Part shown: positions 1 to 8,850 of the stretch, piece after piece
How the letters are laid out: every line of letters begins with the position of its first letter
Numbering within the stretch: position 1 is the first letter of the stretch
Assembly: GCF_008843145.1 (NCBI RefSeq)
Contig: NZ_CP030265.1
Coordinates: 2,838,001 to 2,902,000, forward strand
Direction of reading: 5' to 3'
Source of the DNA: Skermanella pratensis
GTDB taxonomy: Bacteria > Pseudomonadota > Alphaproteobacteria > Azospirillales > Azospirillaceae
Length of the DNA: 64,000 nucleotides
Translations under genes and position numbers: made by a program
Notes under the pieces: model-generated
Told to the model about the DNA's origin: nothing
The model's database searches: none
Seen by the model: the letters and a program-made list of their open reading frames with translations, nothing else

Positions 1-44
1 GATCAGGCCCGCCACCGATTTCGCCGCCCCGCCCGCTCAACCAT

Positions 45-1298
45 ATGCACCCGCGTTCCATGGACGATGATTACCGTCAGCCAAGCCCCTATTCCGCGGG
101 GATTTTCGCCGACAGCAGCAGCGATCACATCAATGAATGCATCGCCCGGATCGAGGCCCTCAAGTTCAAGGTTCTCGGCAATTCAAGATTGTTCGACTTC
201 GAGCAGCACGAGTTCCTGAGCGAGCTGAACACCCTTCGGGCCGCCTATCTTCATCTCTGTACCCTGACCCTGCCTGCGGCGGCCGCGCCGAGCGAGCAGA
301 TGCGGCCTGTCGTCGCGTCACGCGGCCGGGAGAACCTGGAGCTCGAAGGCGTCCTGGGCGCCAATCACCAGATCGCGGCCAACCTCGACCGGATCGCGCG
401 CATCGCCCCGTCCCAGCTCACCGTCCTGCTGGAGGGGGAAACCGGGTCCGGCAAGGAACTGTTCGCCCGGATCATCCATCTCAACAGCAAGCGCGACAAG
501 TTCGTCGCTGTCAACTGCGGGGCGCTGCCCAGCGGAGTCATCGAGTCCGAACTGTTCGGCCACTCGAAAGGCGCCTTCACCGGCGCCACGGCGGACCGCA
601 AGGGCCGGTTCGAGGAGGCCAACGGCGGCACGATCTTCCTGGACGAGGTTGGAGAGCTGGAGCCGCTCGCCCAGGTCAAGCTGCTGCGCACGCTTGACGT
701 GGGGGAGATCCAGAGGGTCGGCTCGGACAAGGTGACCAAGGTGGATGTCCGCGTCATCGCGGCGACCAACCGCAACCTGGAGCAGATGGTCACCAACGGG
801 ACCTTCCGTGAGGACCTGTTCTTCCGCCTGAACATCTGCCATCTGCTGATTCCGCCGCTGCGGGAGCGGCGGGACGAGATCCAGCTGCTGCTGGAATATT
901 TCATCCGCAAGGTTTGCGCCGACAACGGCATTCCGGTGCCGACGCTGGATCCGGAGCTGAAGCGGTTCCTGGTGGAGACCTACCACTATCCGGGCAATAT
1001 CCGGGAGCTGCGGAACCTGGGCATGTACATCGCCCATATCTTCGACGGTCGGCCGGTGCGCATCGCGGACCTGCCCCAGCGCTATACCCGCGCGCACATC
1101 GATCCCGCACCGACCCACCCCGACGACGATCACCGCGTGGTCCGCGACCGGGCTGAGCGCAGCCACCTGAGCGAGCTGCTGCTGCGTCACAGCGGCGACA
1201 TCAAGGCAGTGTGCGCGGCGCTGGACCTATCGCGCGCGCGTCTTTATCAACTCCTCAAGAAGCACCATCTCCGCCCCGACGAATTCCGCCAGCGCTGA
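45..1298 (+). CDS. sigma-54-dependent transcriptional activator without receiver domain
   Basis: A 417-residue bacterial enhancer-binding protein that would use ATP hydrolysis to open sigma-54 promoters. The AAA+ core shows Walker A GETGSGKE (residues 131-138), the sigma-54-contacting GAFTGA loop (176-181) and Walker B GGTIFLDE (194-201). A Fis-type helix-turn-helix lies near residues 383-410. The first ~100 residues are not a receiver, PAS or GAF domain that I can recognise; they look helical, so the input signal is unknown. A second ATG 15 bases downstream (position 60) is an equally good start because neither has a convincing ribosome binding site. Target genes cannot be inferred from the neighbours. 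Family call is secure; the specific role is not. Confidence 0.9.
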   Translation: MHPRSMDDDYRQPSPYSAGIFADSSSDHINECIARIEALKFKVLGNSRLFDFEQHEFLSELNTLRAAYLHLCTLTLPAAAAPSEQMRPVVASRGRENLELEGVLGANHQIAANLDRIARIAPSQLTVLLEGETGSGKELFARIIHLNSKRDKFVAVNCGALPSGVIESELFGHSKGAFTGATADRKGRFEEANGGTIFLDEVGELEPLAQVKLLRTLDVGEIQRVGSDKVTKVDVRVIAATNRNLEQMVTNGTFREDLFFRLNICHLLIPPLRERRDEIQLLLEYFIRKVCADNGIPVPTLDPELKRFLVETYHYPGNIRELRNLGMYIAHIFDGRPVRIADLPQRYTRAHIDPAPTHPDDDHRVVRDRAERSHLSELLLRHSGDIKAVCAALDLSRARLYQLLKKHHLRPDEFRQR

Positions 1299-1309
1299 GA
1301 CAGCCGGTT

Positions 1310-1579
1310 TCACCGGTCTCGCAGCCGAGCGGCGAGATCCAGGACATGGGCGGCAAGGGACCCGGCGAGGGATAGCGCGATCCAGCCCCACCATCCGTCG
1401 ACCAGCGCCGTTCGGAGCGCCAGCATCAGGCAGGCGCCCGAGGCGAGATTGGGCAGGAGCGCCCGGGCCAGCCGGGCCCGACCCCGGCGGCCCAGCCAGG
1501 CGGTCAATGCCGCAGCCTCGATCGCCACCAACACCAGGATGGCGTCGATGATCCGGCCGCCGGCGAAAAGCTCTTCCAC
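1310..1579 (-). CDS. small integral membrane protein of unknown function
   Basis: An 89-residue protein starting at GTG (1577-1579) with a GGGGAG ribosome binding site about 10 bases upstream. It has three hydrophobic stretches (roughly residues 9-27, 39-58 and 64-80) separated by Arg-rich loops, so it is probably a small inner-membrane protein. I do not recognise a family. It converges on the upstream sigma-54 activator, with a 12-base gap, and lies just beyond the fusA terminator, so it is probably transcribed separately. Confidence 0.6.
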   Translation of the reverse strand: MEELFAGGRIIDAILVLVAIEAAALTAWLGRRGRARLARALLPNLASGACLMLALRTALVDGWWGWIALSLAGSLAAHVLDLAARLRDR

Positions 1580-1590
1580 GGCAAACGGCT

Positions 1591-1632
1591 CCCCAAAAAG
1601 GAAAACGGCCCGGGAGTTTCCTCCCGGGCCGT
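1591..1632 (-). terminator. rho-independent terminator of fusA
   Basis: A perfect 12-bp inverted repeat (ACGGCCCGGGAG at 1605-1616, complement at 1621-1632) with a 4-base loop. Read on the minus strand it is followed by TTTCCTTTTT, a T-tract. It sits about 30 bases after the fusA stop codon. Confidence 0.9.
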
Positions 1633-1659
1633 CCTTCCGACATCGCGACGGTCCGTGGC

Positions 1660-3783
1660 TTACGCCGCGGCCTTCGAGGCGATGACCTCGTCGGCGACGT
1701 TGCGCGGCACCGGATCGTAGTGGCTGAACTCCATCGTGAAGGTCGCGCGCCCGGAGGTCATGCTGCGCAGGTCGCCGATGAAGCCGAACATCTCGGACAA
1801 CGGAACATGCGCTTCGACCGCCAGGTTCATGCCGCGCTCGAACTGGCCCAGGATCAGGCCGCGGCGACGGTTGAGGTCGCCGATGACGTCGCCCAGGTGG
1901 TTCTCCGGGGTGACGACCTCGACCTTCATGATCGGCTCGAGCAGGACCGGGTTGGCCCGGCGGATCGCCTCGCGGAAGCAGGCCTTGGCCGCGATTTCGA
2001 ACGCCAGCGCGCTGGAGTCGACGTCGTGGTACTTGCCGTCCACCAGGGTGGCCTTGAAGTCCACGGTCGGGAAGCCGGCCAGCACGCCGTCCTCCTTCTG
2101 GACCTCGATGCCGCTGCCGACGGCAGGGATGTACTCGCGGGGGACCGCGCCGCCGACGATGGCGTCGACGAACTCGAAGCCCTCGCCGCGTGCCTTCGGC
2201 TCGAAGATCACCTTCACTTCGGCAAACTGGCCCGAACCGCCGGTCTGCTTCTTATGGGTGTAGACGTGCTCGATCTTGCTGGTGATCGTCTCGCGATACG
2301 CCACCTGCGGACGGCCCACGACCGCGTCGACGCCGTACTCGGTACGGATGCGGTCGATGGTGATCTCCAGGTGAAGCTCGCCCATGCCGCGCAGGATGGT
2401 CTGCCCGGTCTCCTTGTCCAGCTCCAGCCGCAGCGAGGGGTCGGCACGGACCATCTTGCCCAGCGCGGAACCCAGCTTCTCCTGGTCGCCCTTGGCCTTC
2501 GGCTCGACCGACACGCTGATGACGGGGTCGGGGAACTTCATGCGCTCCAGGATGACCGGGCTGGCCGGATCGCACAGGGTATCGCCGGTCTCCGTCTCGG
2601 CCAGCGAGACGAAGGCGATGATGTCGCCCGCGCGGCATTCCTCGATCGCGTTGGTGTCCTTGGCGTAGACCTCGACCATGCGGCCGATGCGCTCCCGCTT
2701 GCCGCGGGTCGAGTTCATCAGGGTCATGCCCTTGGACGCCACGCCCGAATAGACGCGGGCGAAGGTCAGCGCGCCGAACTGGTTGTTGATGACCTTGAAG
2801 GCCAGCGCGGAGAACGGCTCCTCGTCCGAGCAGATGCGCTCGCCGACGACCTCGCCTTCCTCGTTGACGGTCTTGATCGCCTCGACGTCCATCGGGGAAG
2901 GCAGGTACCAGACGACGGCGTCCAGCATCTGCGGCACGCCCTTGTTCTTGAAAGAGCTGCCCGCGATGACCGGGGTGAAGCCGCCGCCGAGAGTGCCCTT
3001 GCGGATGCATTTGCGGAGGACGTCGACCGACGGATCCTCACCGCTGTCCAGGTACGCTTCCATCGCCGCGTCGTCCTGCTCCAGAGCGGTGTCGATCAGC
3101 TCCTGGCGGTACTTCGGGATGTCGCGGAGGATGTCGAGGTCTTCCTTCACCTCGATCTTCAGCTTGGCGGCGAGATCGTCGGTGATCTCCCACTCTTCCC
3201 ACTGGGCGTCCTTCTCGTCCGAGAACCAGACGAGGGCCTTCATGGTGACGAGGTCGATCAGGCCGCGGAAATTGTCTTCCGATCCGATCGGCAGCGACAG
3301 GATCATCGGGCGGGCGCCCAGACGGTTGATGATCATGTCGACGCAGCGGCGGAAGTTGGCGCCGGAGCGGTCCATCTTGTTGACATAGCACATGCGCGGG
3401 ACGTTGTAGTTGTCCGCGAGGCGCCAGTTGGTCTCGGACTGCGGCTCGACGCCGGCGACGCCGTCGAACACCACCACGGCACCGTCGAGCACGCGCAGCG
3501 AACGATTCACCTCGATCGTGAAGTCGACGTGGCCCGGGGTGTCGATCACGTTGATCTGGTGATCCTTCCAGAACACGGTCACGGCCGCGCTCTGGATGGT
3601 GATGCCGCGCTTCTGCTCCTGCTCCATATAGTCGGTGGTGGCCGCACCGTCGTGCACCTCACCGATCTTGTAGCTGCGGCCCGTGTAATAAAGGATGCGC
3701 TCGGTCGTGGTGGTCTTGCCGGCATCGACGTGGGCGATGATGCCGATGTTGCGCATGTCCTTGAGTGGCGTTCTGCGTGCCAT
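1660..3783 (-). CDS. fusA: translation elongation factor G
   Basis: A 707-residue EF-G, the GTPase that drives ribosomal translocation. The G1 motif AHVDAGKT is at residues 17-24, the G3 motif DTPGH and G4 motif NKMD follow, and domains II-V run to the C-terminus (GELHLE and domain [13 protein letters not shown] are visible). The reading frame is open 36 codons further upstream (to 3891), but the family N-terminus begins at the ATG at 3783, which has AGGA about 10 bases before it. It is a single-gene unit here with its own terminator, outside the usual rpsL-rpsG-fusA-tuf operon, so it may be a second EF-G copy; that cannot be decided from this window. Confidence 0.95.
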   Translation of the reverse strand: MARRTPLKDMRNIGIIAHVDAGKTTTTERILYYTGRSYKIGEVHDGAATTDYMEQEQKRGITIQSAAVTVFWKDHQINVIDTPGHVDFTIEVNRSLRVLDGAVVVFDGVAGVEPQSETNWRLADNYNVPRMCYVNKMDRSGANFRRCVDMIINRLGARPMILSLPIGSEDNFRGLIDLVTMKALVWFSDEKDAQWEEWEITDDLAAKLKIEVKEDLDILRDIPKYRQELIDTALEQDDAAMEAYLDSGEDPSVDVLRKCIRKGTLGGGFTPVIAGSSFKNKGVPQMLDAVVWYLPSPMDVEAIKTVNEEGEVVGERICSDEEPFSALAFKVINNQFGALTFARVYSGVASKGMTLMNSTRGKRERIGRMVEVYAKDTNAIEECRAGDIIAFVSLAETETGDTLCDPASPVILERMKFPDPVISVSVEPKAKGDQEKLGSALGKMVRADPSLRLELDKETGQTILRGMGELHLEITIDRIRTEYGVDAVVGRPQVAYRETITSKIEHVYTHKKQTGGSGQFAEVKVIFEPKARGEGFEFVDAIVGGAVPREYIPAVGSGIEVQKEDGVLAGFPTVDFKATLVDGKYHDVDSSALAFEIAAKACFREAIRRANPVLLEPIMKVEVVTPENHLGDVIGDLNRRRGLILGQFERGMNLAVEAHVPLSEMFGFIGDLRSMTSGRATFTMEFSHYDPVPRNVADEVIASKAAA

Positions 3784-4966
3784 GAGTACTATTCCTGAGC
3801 CAGTCTCACTCGACGCCGAGACGTCGGAGGTGTTCCCCAGCTTTATGGGTTGGAGTTCGCCGACCGCGACCGTCCACCTTCCATCGGGCAAGCGGCAGGG
3901 GCGGCAGTTGCGCGCTCAGGCAGCCGGGTCGGATGACCCGCCGCCATTGCGCTGTCCTATACAGGAAATTTGGTATCGAAAATATGGCAGTGACCTCAAA
4001 AAGGTAAGTGCGACATTTCGTCCCTCCCCTCCTATGGGCGACTCTGCGAAATTTCCACATGGTGTCGGCGGAGCGCCACACCAGCCAGCAAACCGACGAA
4101 ACCGCCCAAAGTTGCCCCGCCAAGCCTCTTTCCTGTTGACTATGCTAAACGATTTCATGCAGTTATCCTCATTGCCCAAAATATAGGCAATGCTTCGAGA
4201 CCCCCGTCCTGACCGATGGACGCACACTTCTCCAATGACTTCCCCACAAGGTTATCCACAGGATCTGGGGAAATCATAGCGGGATAGGCGAGTTTCAGGC
4301 AGACCTCCGGCCCAGAACGTTAGGAGTGGCAAGCCGCGACTCATTAACCCAAACTATATCGCATGCCGCGAATTCTTCCCGGCCTCGGTTCGAGAGCTGC
4401 GAAGCCCCTGGCGGGCCATCAGACCCCAGACGAGACGTTAAAAACACGTGAATAGGTTGATGGACCTGTAATAGGCTAAATAACCTAGATTAATGCTCTC
4501 GGAATGTTATCCTATGTCAGCGAGGCGTCTCTACGGTCACCTCCTGCTGGATACCGAAGAAGCAGGGTGGAGCGCCTGCGAGATCGCAGCGCAGACAATC
4601 TGCAATATCGCAGCTCGCTCATGCGTCATGAAATTTCATCATGACAACATCTTCAGGGAAGCTGTCGTCCGTATCAGCAGGGCAGCCGCTGTCCAGTTGT
4701 CCCACCCCCGGTCTCCGCCAAGTCTCGCGACGGACCGGTCCGTAACGCATTGCCAGACCGGCCAGACATCGATACCCAGCCATCTGTTCGGAATATTCAA
4801 CACACCGCCGTTCGGAATTCCGAACGGCCGCTGGGTCCGATGGACGGCGGCATACTGGGAAGCGTTAGCGTACCTCTTATTTGAGCAGCCGCTCCGCTTC
4901 GTATTCGCACACCATGCAGCTGCTTTGGGTTCTACTGGAATTCAGGCATACGCCGGGGAGAACGCG
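3784..4966. other. 1.2 kb gene-free stretch with DnaA box and inverted repeats
   Basis: No convincing gene on either strand. The base composition is visibly more AT-rich than the flanks, especially 4120-4200 and 4440-4500. It holds a perfect DnaA-box consensus TTATCCACA (4252-4260), a weaker relative at 4049-4057, an ATTGCC-N9-GGCAAT inverted repeat (4171-4191) and the 22-bp palindrome listed separately. It must contain the promoters of fusA (leftward) and of the small gene at 4967 (rightward). The open frame running from 4493 into that small gene is Cys- and His-rich and not protein-like. Confidence 0.6.
4785..4828. promoter_or_regulatory. 22-bp perfect palindrome with adjacent half-site (candidate operator)
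   Basis: Positions 4807-4828 form a perfect 22-bp palindrome, arm GCCGTTCGGAA, centred on an EcoRI-like GAATTC. The arm core GTTCGGAAT occurs once more at 4786-4794, 24 bases upstream, in the same orientation. The arrangement of a full dyad plus a half-site about 140-180 bases before a start codon resembles a dimeric regulator binding region. I do not recognise the regulator. Confidence 0.5.
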
Positions 4967-5248
4967 ATGCTCAAGCTTGGGACCAGGGTCGGGTATGGGG
5001 ATCAGGTCGGCCGCATCGTGGGGCGGACGATCGAACTGCAGCCCAAGTACGACATCATGCTCGCCAACGGCACCATCCGCTCCTATGTGCGGGAGGTGGA
5101 TCTGGTGGTCGTCCAGCAGGCGATGACGGAACGGGAGCCGATGCCGCCTCAGGGCCTACTGGTCGACGACGACCGCCCGCCTATGTCGATGCAGCGAAAC
5201 GACGAGAAAGAAGAGGAGCGGGATGCGGATCCTGATCGTGGAAGATGA
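4967..5248 (+). CDS. small protein of unknown function
   Basis: A 93-residue protein. The start chosen is the ATG at 4967, preceded by GGGGAG at good spacing; the frame is open further upstream but that part looks non-coding. Residues 1-50 are predicted beta-rich (GTRVGYGDQVGRIVGRTIEL, then a short strand and turn), like a small SH3-like barrel. The last ~30 residues are acidic and Arg-rich and probably disordered. It overlaps the next gene by 26 bases, so the two are likely co-transcribed and translationally coupled. Function unknown. Confidence 0.55.
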   Translation: MLKLGTRVGYGDQVGRIVGRTIELQPKYDIMLANGTIRSYVREVDLVVVQQAMTEREPMPPQGLLVDDDRPPMSMQRNDEKEEERDADPDRGR

Positions 5249-5651
5249 TGGTCTGCTGGCCGCCAAGCTGGGAATGACGCTGGAGGATGCCGGCCATCAG
5301 GTCATCGGCTATGCCAAGACCGTCAAGGCGGCCATGGACTTGGCGCAGCGGCACCGCCCGGCGCTGACGTTGATGGATATCGATCTCGGACCGGGAGGCA
5401 GCGGTATCGCCGCGGCCCGGGGCATGAAGAAGCATTTCGGGCTGGTTTCGCTGTTCGTTACCGAACAGGCGGATAGGGCCATCCAGGCCGCCGATGCCGC
5501 CCTGGGCTTCCTCGCGAAGCCCTATACGACCGACGCGGTCCTGGACAGCATCCGCGTCGCGGCATCGGTCATGGCAAACGAGCCGCCGGGCGATCTGCCC
5601 GACGGCCTGATGCTGTTCACGGAAGAAAGGGTAGTGCGGGCGGACCCTTAA
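5223..5651 (+). CDS. single-domain response regulator (CheY-like receiver)
   Basis: A 142-residue receiver domain without output domain. Acidic pocket D8-D9 (VEDD), phosphoacceptor D52 in LMDIDL, T80 and K99 in LAKPY match the two-component receiver signature. The ribosome binding site AAGAGGAG precedes ATG 5223. No cognate kinase is adjacent; it overlaps the small upstream gene. Such proteins act by protein-protein contact, for example in phosphorelays or motility control. The C-terminal ~25 residues extend beyond the fold and have no recognised motif. Confidence 0.85.
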   Translation: MRILIVEDDGLLAAKLGMTLEDAGHQVIGYAKTVKAAMDLAQRHRPALTLMDIDLGPGGSGIAAARGMKKHFGLVSLFVTEQADRAIQAADAALGFLAKPYTTDAVLDSIRVAASVMANEPPGDLPDGLMLFTEERVVRADP

Positions 5652-5678
5652 GCCGGCGTCTCGCCGGAAGGAGCCAGC

Positions 5679-5843
5679 TCAGGCCGCCAGGCGCTCGGCC
5701 TCGGCGCGCCGGCTCAGGCGGAGCCGGGCGATCATGGCCTCGATGGTTTCCCGTTCGACCGCGTCGCGGCGCATCATGAGCTGGACGATCGGATCGTTCA
5801 GCAGGTCGGTCAGTGAGGGTTCTTTACGCGGATTGCCGGTCAT
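5679..5843 (-). CDS. 54-residue conserved-looking small protein
   Basis: A short frame from ATG 5843 to TGA 5679 with a strong ribosome binding site (GGGGGAGA, about 6 bases before the ATG). The protein begins MTGNPRKEPSLTDLLNDPIV and continues as an amphipathic helix rich in Arg and Glu (LMMRRDAVERETIEAMIARL), with no Cys or membrane segment. Codon use is GC-rich in the third position, as expected for a gene here. It is reminiscent of small uncharacterised proteins in Azospirillum relatives, but I cannot assign a function. It lies alone, convergent with the response regulator. Confidence 0.7.
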   Translation of the reverse strand: MTGNPRKEPSLTDLLNDPIVQLMMRRDAVERETIEAMIARLRLSRRAEAERLAA

Positions 5844-6080
5844 GACGTTTCTCCCCCTTAGGCGCGCAGTTATTAAACTAGCGCATTCGCCTTACTGGCG
5901 CTTTGCACCTTTATGACCCAAATGCTACTCCATGTCCGCAGCACTTACGAGAGTGATCTTTCGAGTAGCGAACCAATGAATTGCCAAGAAGTCTTGCCGA
6001 GTACAAGACAAATCCCATGCTGTTTTGTTTTGCCTCAACTGGTATTACCGCATTCCTCTTCGCAACCGCGAAAGTCGAAC

Positions 6081-8018
6081 TCAAGCGCCGTCGCGCTCGT
6101 AGGCTTCGCTGCGTGACGACACCAGCACATCGCGCTTGCCCACGTGATTGGCGGAACTGACGATACCCTCGGCTTCCATGCGGTCCACCAGCCGGGCCGA
6201 TCGGTTGTAGCCGATCTGGAGACAGCGTTGGATGAAGCTGACCGAGGCCTTGCGCTCGCGGGTCACCAGGGCGACCGCATGCTCGTACAGTTCGTCGTCG
6301 CTGCCGGTGAACGGGGCGGCACCTTCCTCCGGAGCGGGGGAGGGGACCTCCTCGTCGTCGCCGGCGCTGTCGTCGTCCTCCGTGATGGAATGGAGATAGT
6401 CGGGCGTGCCCTGCTCCTTCAAGTGGCGGACGACGTCCTCCACCTCCTCGTCGGTGACGAAGGGGCCGTGGACGCGGGTAATGCGGCCGCCGCCGGCCAT
6501 GTAGAGCATGTCGCCCTGGCCGAGAAGCTGCTCGGCGCCCTGTTCGCCCAGGATGGTACGGCTGTCGATCTTGCTGGTGACCTGGAAGCTGATGCGGGTC
6601 GGGAAGTTGGCCTTGATAGTGCCGGTGATCACGTCGACCGAGGGCCGCTGGGTCGCCATGATCAGGTGGATGCCGGCCGCGCGCGCCATCTGCGCCAGAC
6701 GCTGGATCGCCGCCTCGATGTCCTTGCCCGCGACCAGCATCAGGTCGGCCATCTCGTCCACCACCACCACGATGTAGGGCAGGGACTTCAGCTCCATCGG
6801 CTGTTCCTCGAAGATCGGCTGGCGCTTGGCCTTGTCGTAGCCGACCTGGACTTGGCGGAACACCTGTTCGCCCGTCTCCAGCAGTTCCGCGATACGCTGG
6901 TTGTAGCCCTCGATGTTGCGCACGCCGAACTTGGCCATGGCGCGGTAGCGGCTCTCCATCTCGCGCACGGCCCATTTCAACGCGACGATCGCCTTCTTCG
7001 GATCGGTCACCACGGGGGCAAGCAGGTGCGGGATGCCGTCATAGACCGACAGTTCCAGCATCTTCGGATCGACCATGATGAAGCGGCACTTCTCCGGCGG
7101 CAGGCGGTAGAGCAGCGACAGGATCATGGTGTTGATGCAGACCGACTTGCCCGACCCGGTGGTGCCGGCGATCAGCAGGTGCGGCATGCGCGCCAGGTCC
7201 ACGACGATCGGCGTGCCGCCGATGTCCTTGCCCAGCACCAGCGCCAGCTTGGCCTGGGTCTGCTGGTAGGCGTCGCAGTCCAGCATCTCGCGCAGGAAGA
7301 CCTTTTCCCGCGTCGGGTTGGGCAGCTCGATGCCGATCACGCTGCGGCCGGGCACCACGGCGATGCGGACGGTCAGCGCCCGCATCGAGCGGGCGATGTC
7401 CTCCGCAAGGTTGATCACGCGCGACGACTTCAGGCCGGGGGCAGGCTCCAGCTCGTACAGGGTGACGACCGGGCCGGGCCGCACCTCCATGATCTCGCCG
7501 CGCACGCCGAAATTCTTCAGCACCGTTTCCAGGTTGCGGGCGTTGTGGGCGAGCGAGGATTCGTCCATCGTCGCCTTGTCGGTCGGCGGGGCCGGCTGCA
7601 GCAGTTCGACCGGCGGCAGCTCGTACGGCGCGTTCGGATCGCGGGGAGCGGCTTCGGAATATTCGCCGTCCTCGTGTCCGGCTCCGTCCTCCAGGTCGTG
7701 GCCGTCGGCATCGTCGGCGTCGTCCTGGCCGACCATGGGCGCCCTGGCGGTCGCCTCGCCCCATTCCACGCCGGCGAGAAAGGCGTTGGCGGCGATGACC
7801 GCGAACAGCTCTTCCTGCTGGCCGGTGCCGTATGCGATGGTCGCGTCCGGTCGGCCCGGATTGATTTCCAAGACCCATTCGACCGCGCCGTCGGACCATT
7901 CGTCCAGGAGGAGCCTGAACGGCTGGCTGTTCATGGCACAGCTCAGGTTGAATTCCTGGGCGGTCGTAATGTCGGAATTAGCCGCATCGATGGGCAGACG
8001 GCTTTCCTGCTGAGTCAT
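6081..8018 (-). CDS. FtsK/SpoIIIE-family DNA translocase lacking membrane helices
   Basis: A 645-residue protein with the complete FtsK motor: alpha domain around 150-280, RecA-like domain with Walker A GTTGSGKS (about 285-292) and Walker [11 protein letters not shown], and a C-terminal winged-helix gamma domain (about the last 65 residues, ending ...YERDGA) that would recognise polar KOPS-type sequences. It should pump double-stranded DNA near the division site or during dimer resolution. Unusually, the first ~130 residues contain no transmembrane segment; they are a small folded-looking segment then an Asp/Glu-rich linker. A TTG at 8030 is a possible earlier start, but ATG 8018 has GGA spacing. 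Likely a soluble paralogue of the membrane FtsK. Confidence 0.9.
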   Translation of the reverse strand: MTQQESRLPIDAANSDITTAQEFNLSCAMNSQPFRLLLDEWSDGAVEWVLEINPGRPDATIAYGTGQQEELFAVIAANAFLAGVEWGEATARAPMVGQDDADDADGHDLEDGAGHEDGEYSEAAPRDPNAPYELPPVELLQPAPPTDKATMDESSLAHNARNLETVLKNFGVRGEIMEVRPGPVVTLYELEPAPGLKSSRVINLAEDIARSMRALTVRIAVVPGRSVIGIELPNPTREKVFLREMLDCDAYQQTQAKLALVLGKDIGGTPIVVDLARMPHLLIAGTTGSGKSVCINTMILSLLYRLPPEKCRFIMVDPKMLELSVYDGIPHLLAPVVTDPKKAIVALKWAVREMESRYRAMAKFGVRNIEGYNQRIAELLETGEQVFRQVQVGYDKAKRQPIFEEQPMELKSLPYIVVVVDEMADLMLVAGKDIEAAIQRLAQMARAAGIHLIMATQRPSVDVITGTIKANFPTRISFQVTSKIDSRTILGEQGAEQLLGQGDMLYMAGGGRITRVHGPFVTDEEVEDVVRHLKEQGTPDYLHSITEDDDSAGDDEEVPSPAPEEGAAPFTGSDDELYEHAVALVTRERKASVSFIQRCLQIGYNRSARLVDRMEAEGIVSSANHVGKRDVLVSSRSEAYERDGA

Positions 8019-8159
8019 GGTCTGGTCCAAACACCTGGAATAGTGAATCGGGAAGCGCCGGCGGCCGGTACCCCGTGCCGCATCCTAACGCCGCTCCGTC
8101 TCCCAATGGTAAATGTTCGTCAATACTCGGCCCGCAAGCGGCGGAATTTCCGCCGGCTT

Positions 8160-8636
8160 TCAGAACTCCCTGGGAGCACCCGTGGCGACGGGGTGGGGCC
8201 GGTCGAGCTTGTAGGCGCCGACGAGCAGCTTGCCCACGGTGGAGCCGTCCTCGGTCAGCGGGAGCACCAGCCGTTCCCAGGTCGAGGGAACGCCGTCGAA
8301 ATCGGCGGAATAGACGCGGGCGACCGGCCTGACCTCCGTCCGGACGCGGTCGTACTCCGCGCGCAGGATGTCGCCCTGGGGCTCGGGCAGGCGCGCGATC
8401 GACTGGCCGACCCGGTCCCCGCCGAACGAGTCCGAGAAGGACTGGCCGTAGTAGGAATAGACGAAGTCCGAATTGCGGACCACGTCCATGATCAGCAGGT
8501 TGCCCAGCCAGGGCCGCAGCCCGGTCGGGTTCAGCGCGGATGCCAGCGGCAGCGGCGCTCCGGCGCATTGCTCCAGCCAGAAAGCGTACAGGCTGAGCAG
8601 CTTAGGATGGCGAAGGACGAGGGTTTCTTCGGTCAT
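8160..8636 (-). CDS. PAS domain protein (PAS_5-like)
   Basis: A 158-residue stand-alone PAS-type sensory protein. The order of motifs, LLSLYAFWLEQCAGAPLP then a segment on a predicted PAS fold (NLLIMDVVRNSDFVYSYYG, later WERLVLPLTEDGS), matches the alphaproteobacterial PAS_5 family. There is no output domain, so it probably acts through a partner or represents a degenerate sensor. It is a monocistronic unit between ftsK-like and the sensor kinase gene. Ligand unknown. Confidence 0.75.
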   Translation of the reverse strand: MTEETLVLRHPKLLSLYAFWLEQCAGAPLPLASALNPTGLRPWLGNLLIMDVVRNSDFVYSYYGQSFSDSFGGDRVGQSIARLPEPQGDILRAEYDRVRTEVRPVARVYSADFDGVPSTWERLVLPLTEDGSTVGKLLVGAYKLDRPHPVATGAPREF

Positions 8637-8850
8637 ATCGATATGCGCTGCCCCACGTCAGCGGGTGAAAGTCGGGAACATGAAGTCGGCCGGTGCCCCG
8701 CGTGACGACATCCTCCCGGGAAATCCTCCCACCCGGATCGTACCCGGCGGGCCGAACCCTTGCGGGCATGCGTCAACCGGCGGGCGATCGACCGGTCGCC
8801 CTACGGGTAACAGGCTGGCGGAGTCGCTGGCAAGGTGTTTCTGAAACTTG

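Noticed and set aside
1720..3798. Long plus-strand frame opposite fusA
   Set aside because: It is an antisense shadow of a GC-rich gene with low-complexity Leu/Asp/Arg composition.
3784..3891. 36-codon N-terminal extension of EF-G
   Set aside because: EF-G homologues begin at MARRTPLKD, and ATG 3783 has the ribosome binding site.
4252..4260. Chromosomal replication origin
   Set aside because: Only one perfect DnaA box, and none of the usual origin neighbours (dnaA, dnaN, hemE, parAB) is present.
4493..4966. Open frame continuing upstream of the 93-residue gene
   Set aside because: The translation is Cys/His-rich and unlike protein, spans the palindrome, and the good ribosome binding site is at 4967.
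6144..8705. 853-codon plus-strand frame opposite the FtsK-like gene
   Set aside because: Antisense shadow of a GC-rich coding region without recognisable domains.
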